Shown here piece by piece: positions 6,062-6,790 of a stretch of 6,790 nucleotides of DNA. This DNA comes from Desulfocapsa sulfexigens (GTDB lineage: Bacteria; Desulfobacterota; Desulfobulbia; Desulfobulbales; Desulfocapsaceae), in assembly GCA_020721165.1 (NCBI GenBank), contig DYNG01000043.1, forward strand, positions 1-6,790, read 5' to 3'. A program made the position numbers and the translations under genes. Positions within the stretch are counted from its first letter, which is position 1. Each line of letters begins with the position of its first letter. Under the pieces are notes generated by a model. It worked only from the letters and a program-made list of their open reading frames with translations, searched no databases and was not told the origin of the DNA.

Positions 6062-6145
6062 CCCCGATGCTTTTAGTACCTTAGAAATTCGTTTCTTGTT
6101 TTTTTGAAGCGAATTTCGTGAAGGTGCTTATCCCGTTTATCGGGG
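6062..6145 (+). other. Multi-tier hairpin after the ihfA-like gene
   Basis: An inner stem pairs GAAATTCGTTTC (6084-6095) with GAAGCGAATTTC (6106-6117): 12 pairs with one G-U, around a T-rich 10-base loop. Next, GTACCTT (6076-6082) pairs with AAGGTGC (6121-6127) with one G-U. Outermost, CCCCGAT (6062-6068) pairs with ATCGGGG (6139-6145). A competing small stem, CCCG (6132-6135) with CGGG (6141-6144), would break the outer tier. No T run follows the structure on either strand, so it is not a textbook intrinsic terminator. It may end or protect the pheST-ihfA transcript, or act on merR expression. It begins just after the stop at 6059. Confidence 0.5.
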
Positions 6146-6151
6146 TTAGGG

Positions 6152-6240
6152 GCCGTTACGAAATGACTGGTATTTTTTCATCTCATTACGGCTCGTTATG
6201 TCGTTCATGAAGCAAAAAACATGAATTATTCTTGAACGAC
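6152..6240 (+). repeat. Two further inverted repeats upstream of the MerR-family gene
   Basis: GCCGT (6152-6156) pairs with ACGGC (6188-6192), and the stem continues imperfectly inward to ATGA (6162-6165) with TCAT (6178-6181). After it, GTCGTTCA (6200-6207) pairs perfectly with TGAACGAC (6233-6240), extended by GAA (6209-6211) with TTC (6229-6231) past a T-T mismatch. An alternative, TTCATG (6204-6209) with CATGAA (6220-6225), competes with it. MerR proteins bind dyads, usually between the -35 and -10 boxes. I see no clear promoter boxes around these dyads, so operator status is only a suggestion. Confidence 0.35.
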
Positions 6241-6272
6241 GGTTTATCTGTGGACAATCAGGAGCAGGCCTT

Positions 6273-6668
6273 GTGATGAAACCAGAGATACCAGACAAGC
6301 TGTATTTTAAAATAGGAGAAGTCAGCAAGTTGGTTGGGGTTGCCCAACATGTTCTGCGCTACTGGGAGACAGAATTTCCATCTATCCGTCCCCAACGGGC
6401 AGGTTCCCAGCAGCGCTTGTATCGGCGAGTGGATATCGAGATGGTCTTCATCATCAAGGCCCTGCTTCATCAGCAGGGATATACCATCGCTGGCGCCAAG
6501 AAAAGACTGGCCCAGGAGCAGAAGAAGGGCGTGGCAGAGAATCTCGAACAGAGTCATGAAACAATAGCCGCCCATTTGTCCCAGATAAAATCTGAGCTGC
6601 AAGAGATAGAGGAGCTTGTGAATCGTGAACCTGGAGGCAACCTGTCAGTCTCTAAAACTCGCCAATAA
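6273..6668 (+). CDS. Small MerR-family transcriptional regulator
   Basis: The product is 131 residues from GTG 6273, or 130 from ATG 6276. The Shine-Dalgarno AGGAG (6260-6264) sits 8 bases before GTG and 11 before ATG, so GTG is slightly favoured. The N-terminal winged helix is typical: YFKIGEVSKLVGVAQHVLRYWETEFP (11-36) and the wing residues AGSQQRLYRRVDIEMVFIIKALL (43-65), then GYTIAGAKKRL (69-79). A likely coiled coil (about 88-117) serves dimerisation. There is no cysteine and no C-terminal effector domain, so metal sensing is unlikely and the signal is unknown. A MerR-family gene of this kind beside ihfA and before tRNA-Pro is a conserved arrangement, as in pseudomonads. Its targets are not known to me. 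The dyads in the preceding spacer are possible autoregulatory sites. Confidence 0.9.
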   Translation: MMKPEIPDKLYFKIGEVSKLVGVAQHVLRYWETEFPSIRPQRAGSQQRLYRRVDIEMVFIIKALLHQQGYTIAGAKKRLAQEQKKGVAENLEQSHETIAAHLSQIKSELQEIEELVNREPGGNLSVSKTRQ

Positions 6669-6693
6669 AATAACGACTATTGTTGTCGGAGTG

Positions 6694-6722
6694 TTGACAG
6701 CGGCCAAGGTGCATGGTAGGAA
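6694..6722 (+). promoter_or_regulatory. Probable promoter of the tRNA-Pro gene
   Basis: TTGACA (6694-6699) is a perfect sigma-70 -35 box. A 17-base spacer leads to TAGGAA (6717-6722), a weak match to TATAAT. Transcription would start near 6729-6731, a few bases before the tRNA 5' end at 6737. The perfect -35 box, the optimal spacing and the position directly before a stable RNA gene make this credible despite the poor -10 box. Read-through from the MerR gene is the alternative. Confidence 0.5.
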
Positions 6723-6736
6723 GGAGTTGAAAAAAA

Positions 6737-6790
6737 CGGGGCGTAGCGCAGTCTGGTAGCGCACTTGACTGGGGGTCAAGTGGCCGGAGG
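6737..6790 (+). tRNA. tRNA-Pro, anticodon GGG (3' part beyond the window)
   Basis: The cloverleaf is readable up to the T stem. The acceptor 5' arm is CGGGGCG (6737-6743), followed by TA. The D stem is GCGC (6746-6749) with GCGC (6759-6762) around a loop containing GG. The anticodon stem is CTTGA (6764-6768) with TCAAG (6776-6780). The loop CTGGGGG (6769-6775) puts anticodon GGG at 6771-6773, which reads Pro CCC codons (and CCU by wobble). A five-base variable loop and the T-stem arm GGAGG (6786-6790) follow, and the gene is cut there. The sequence closely resembles proteobacterial tRNA-Pro(GGG), whose position after ihfA and a merR-like gene is conserved. Confidence 0.93.

Overview
The window is a translation-apparatus gene cluster on the + strand, in the order thrS (3' end), infC, rpmI, rplT, pheS, pheT, an ihfA-like HU/IHF-family gene, a small MerR-family regulator gene and the start of a tRNA-Pro(GGG) gene. 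From memory, this order is conserved in Proteobacteria and related phyla, including pseudomonads and several former Deltaproteobacteria. The roughly even base composition and the Cys4-containing PheS fit a Gram-negative of the proteobacterial or Desulfobacterota type. This assignment is an inference; the window has no species marker. All genes point the same way, and I see no mobile element, CRISPR array or broken gene. No gene-free stretch exceeds about 215 bases.

Positions 1-2056 hold the end of threonyl-tRNA synthetase, then initiation factor IF3, L35 and L20. IF3 almost certainly starts at an ATT codon (674) behind a strong Shine-Dalgarno sequence. This rare start is the known basis of IF3 self-control in enterobacteria. 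Two spacers are longer than expected: 76 bases between infC and rpmI, and 206 bases between rpmI and rplT.

Positions 2056-2200 form a leader between rplT and pheS. A strong terminator-like hairpin (2113-2146) with T tracts lies directly upstream of pheS, and there is little room for a promoter after it. Between the rplT stop and the hairpin are three tiny reading frames chained by overlapping stop and start codons. They contain Phe codons, and the last one ends inside the hairpin. This looks like a phenylalanine-responsive attenuator, possibly of an unusual layout.

Positions 2201-5674 encode the two subunits of phenylalanyl-tRNA synthetase, which act as an alpha2-beta2 tetramer. Seven bases later comes the IHF-alpha-like gene, which carries an unusual Lys-rich insertion of about 30 residues in its DNA-binding fold. 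A 213-base spacer rich in inverted repeats (6060-6272) separates it from the MerR-family gene. A TTGACA-type promoter element then precedes the tRNA-Pro gene, which runs off the window end.

Together the genes supply two aminoacyl-tRNA synthetases, an initiation factor, two large-subunit proteins, a nucleoid protein and a tRNA. The most noteworthy points are the pheST leader, the inserted IHF homologue and the structured spacer after it.
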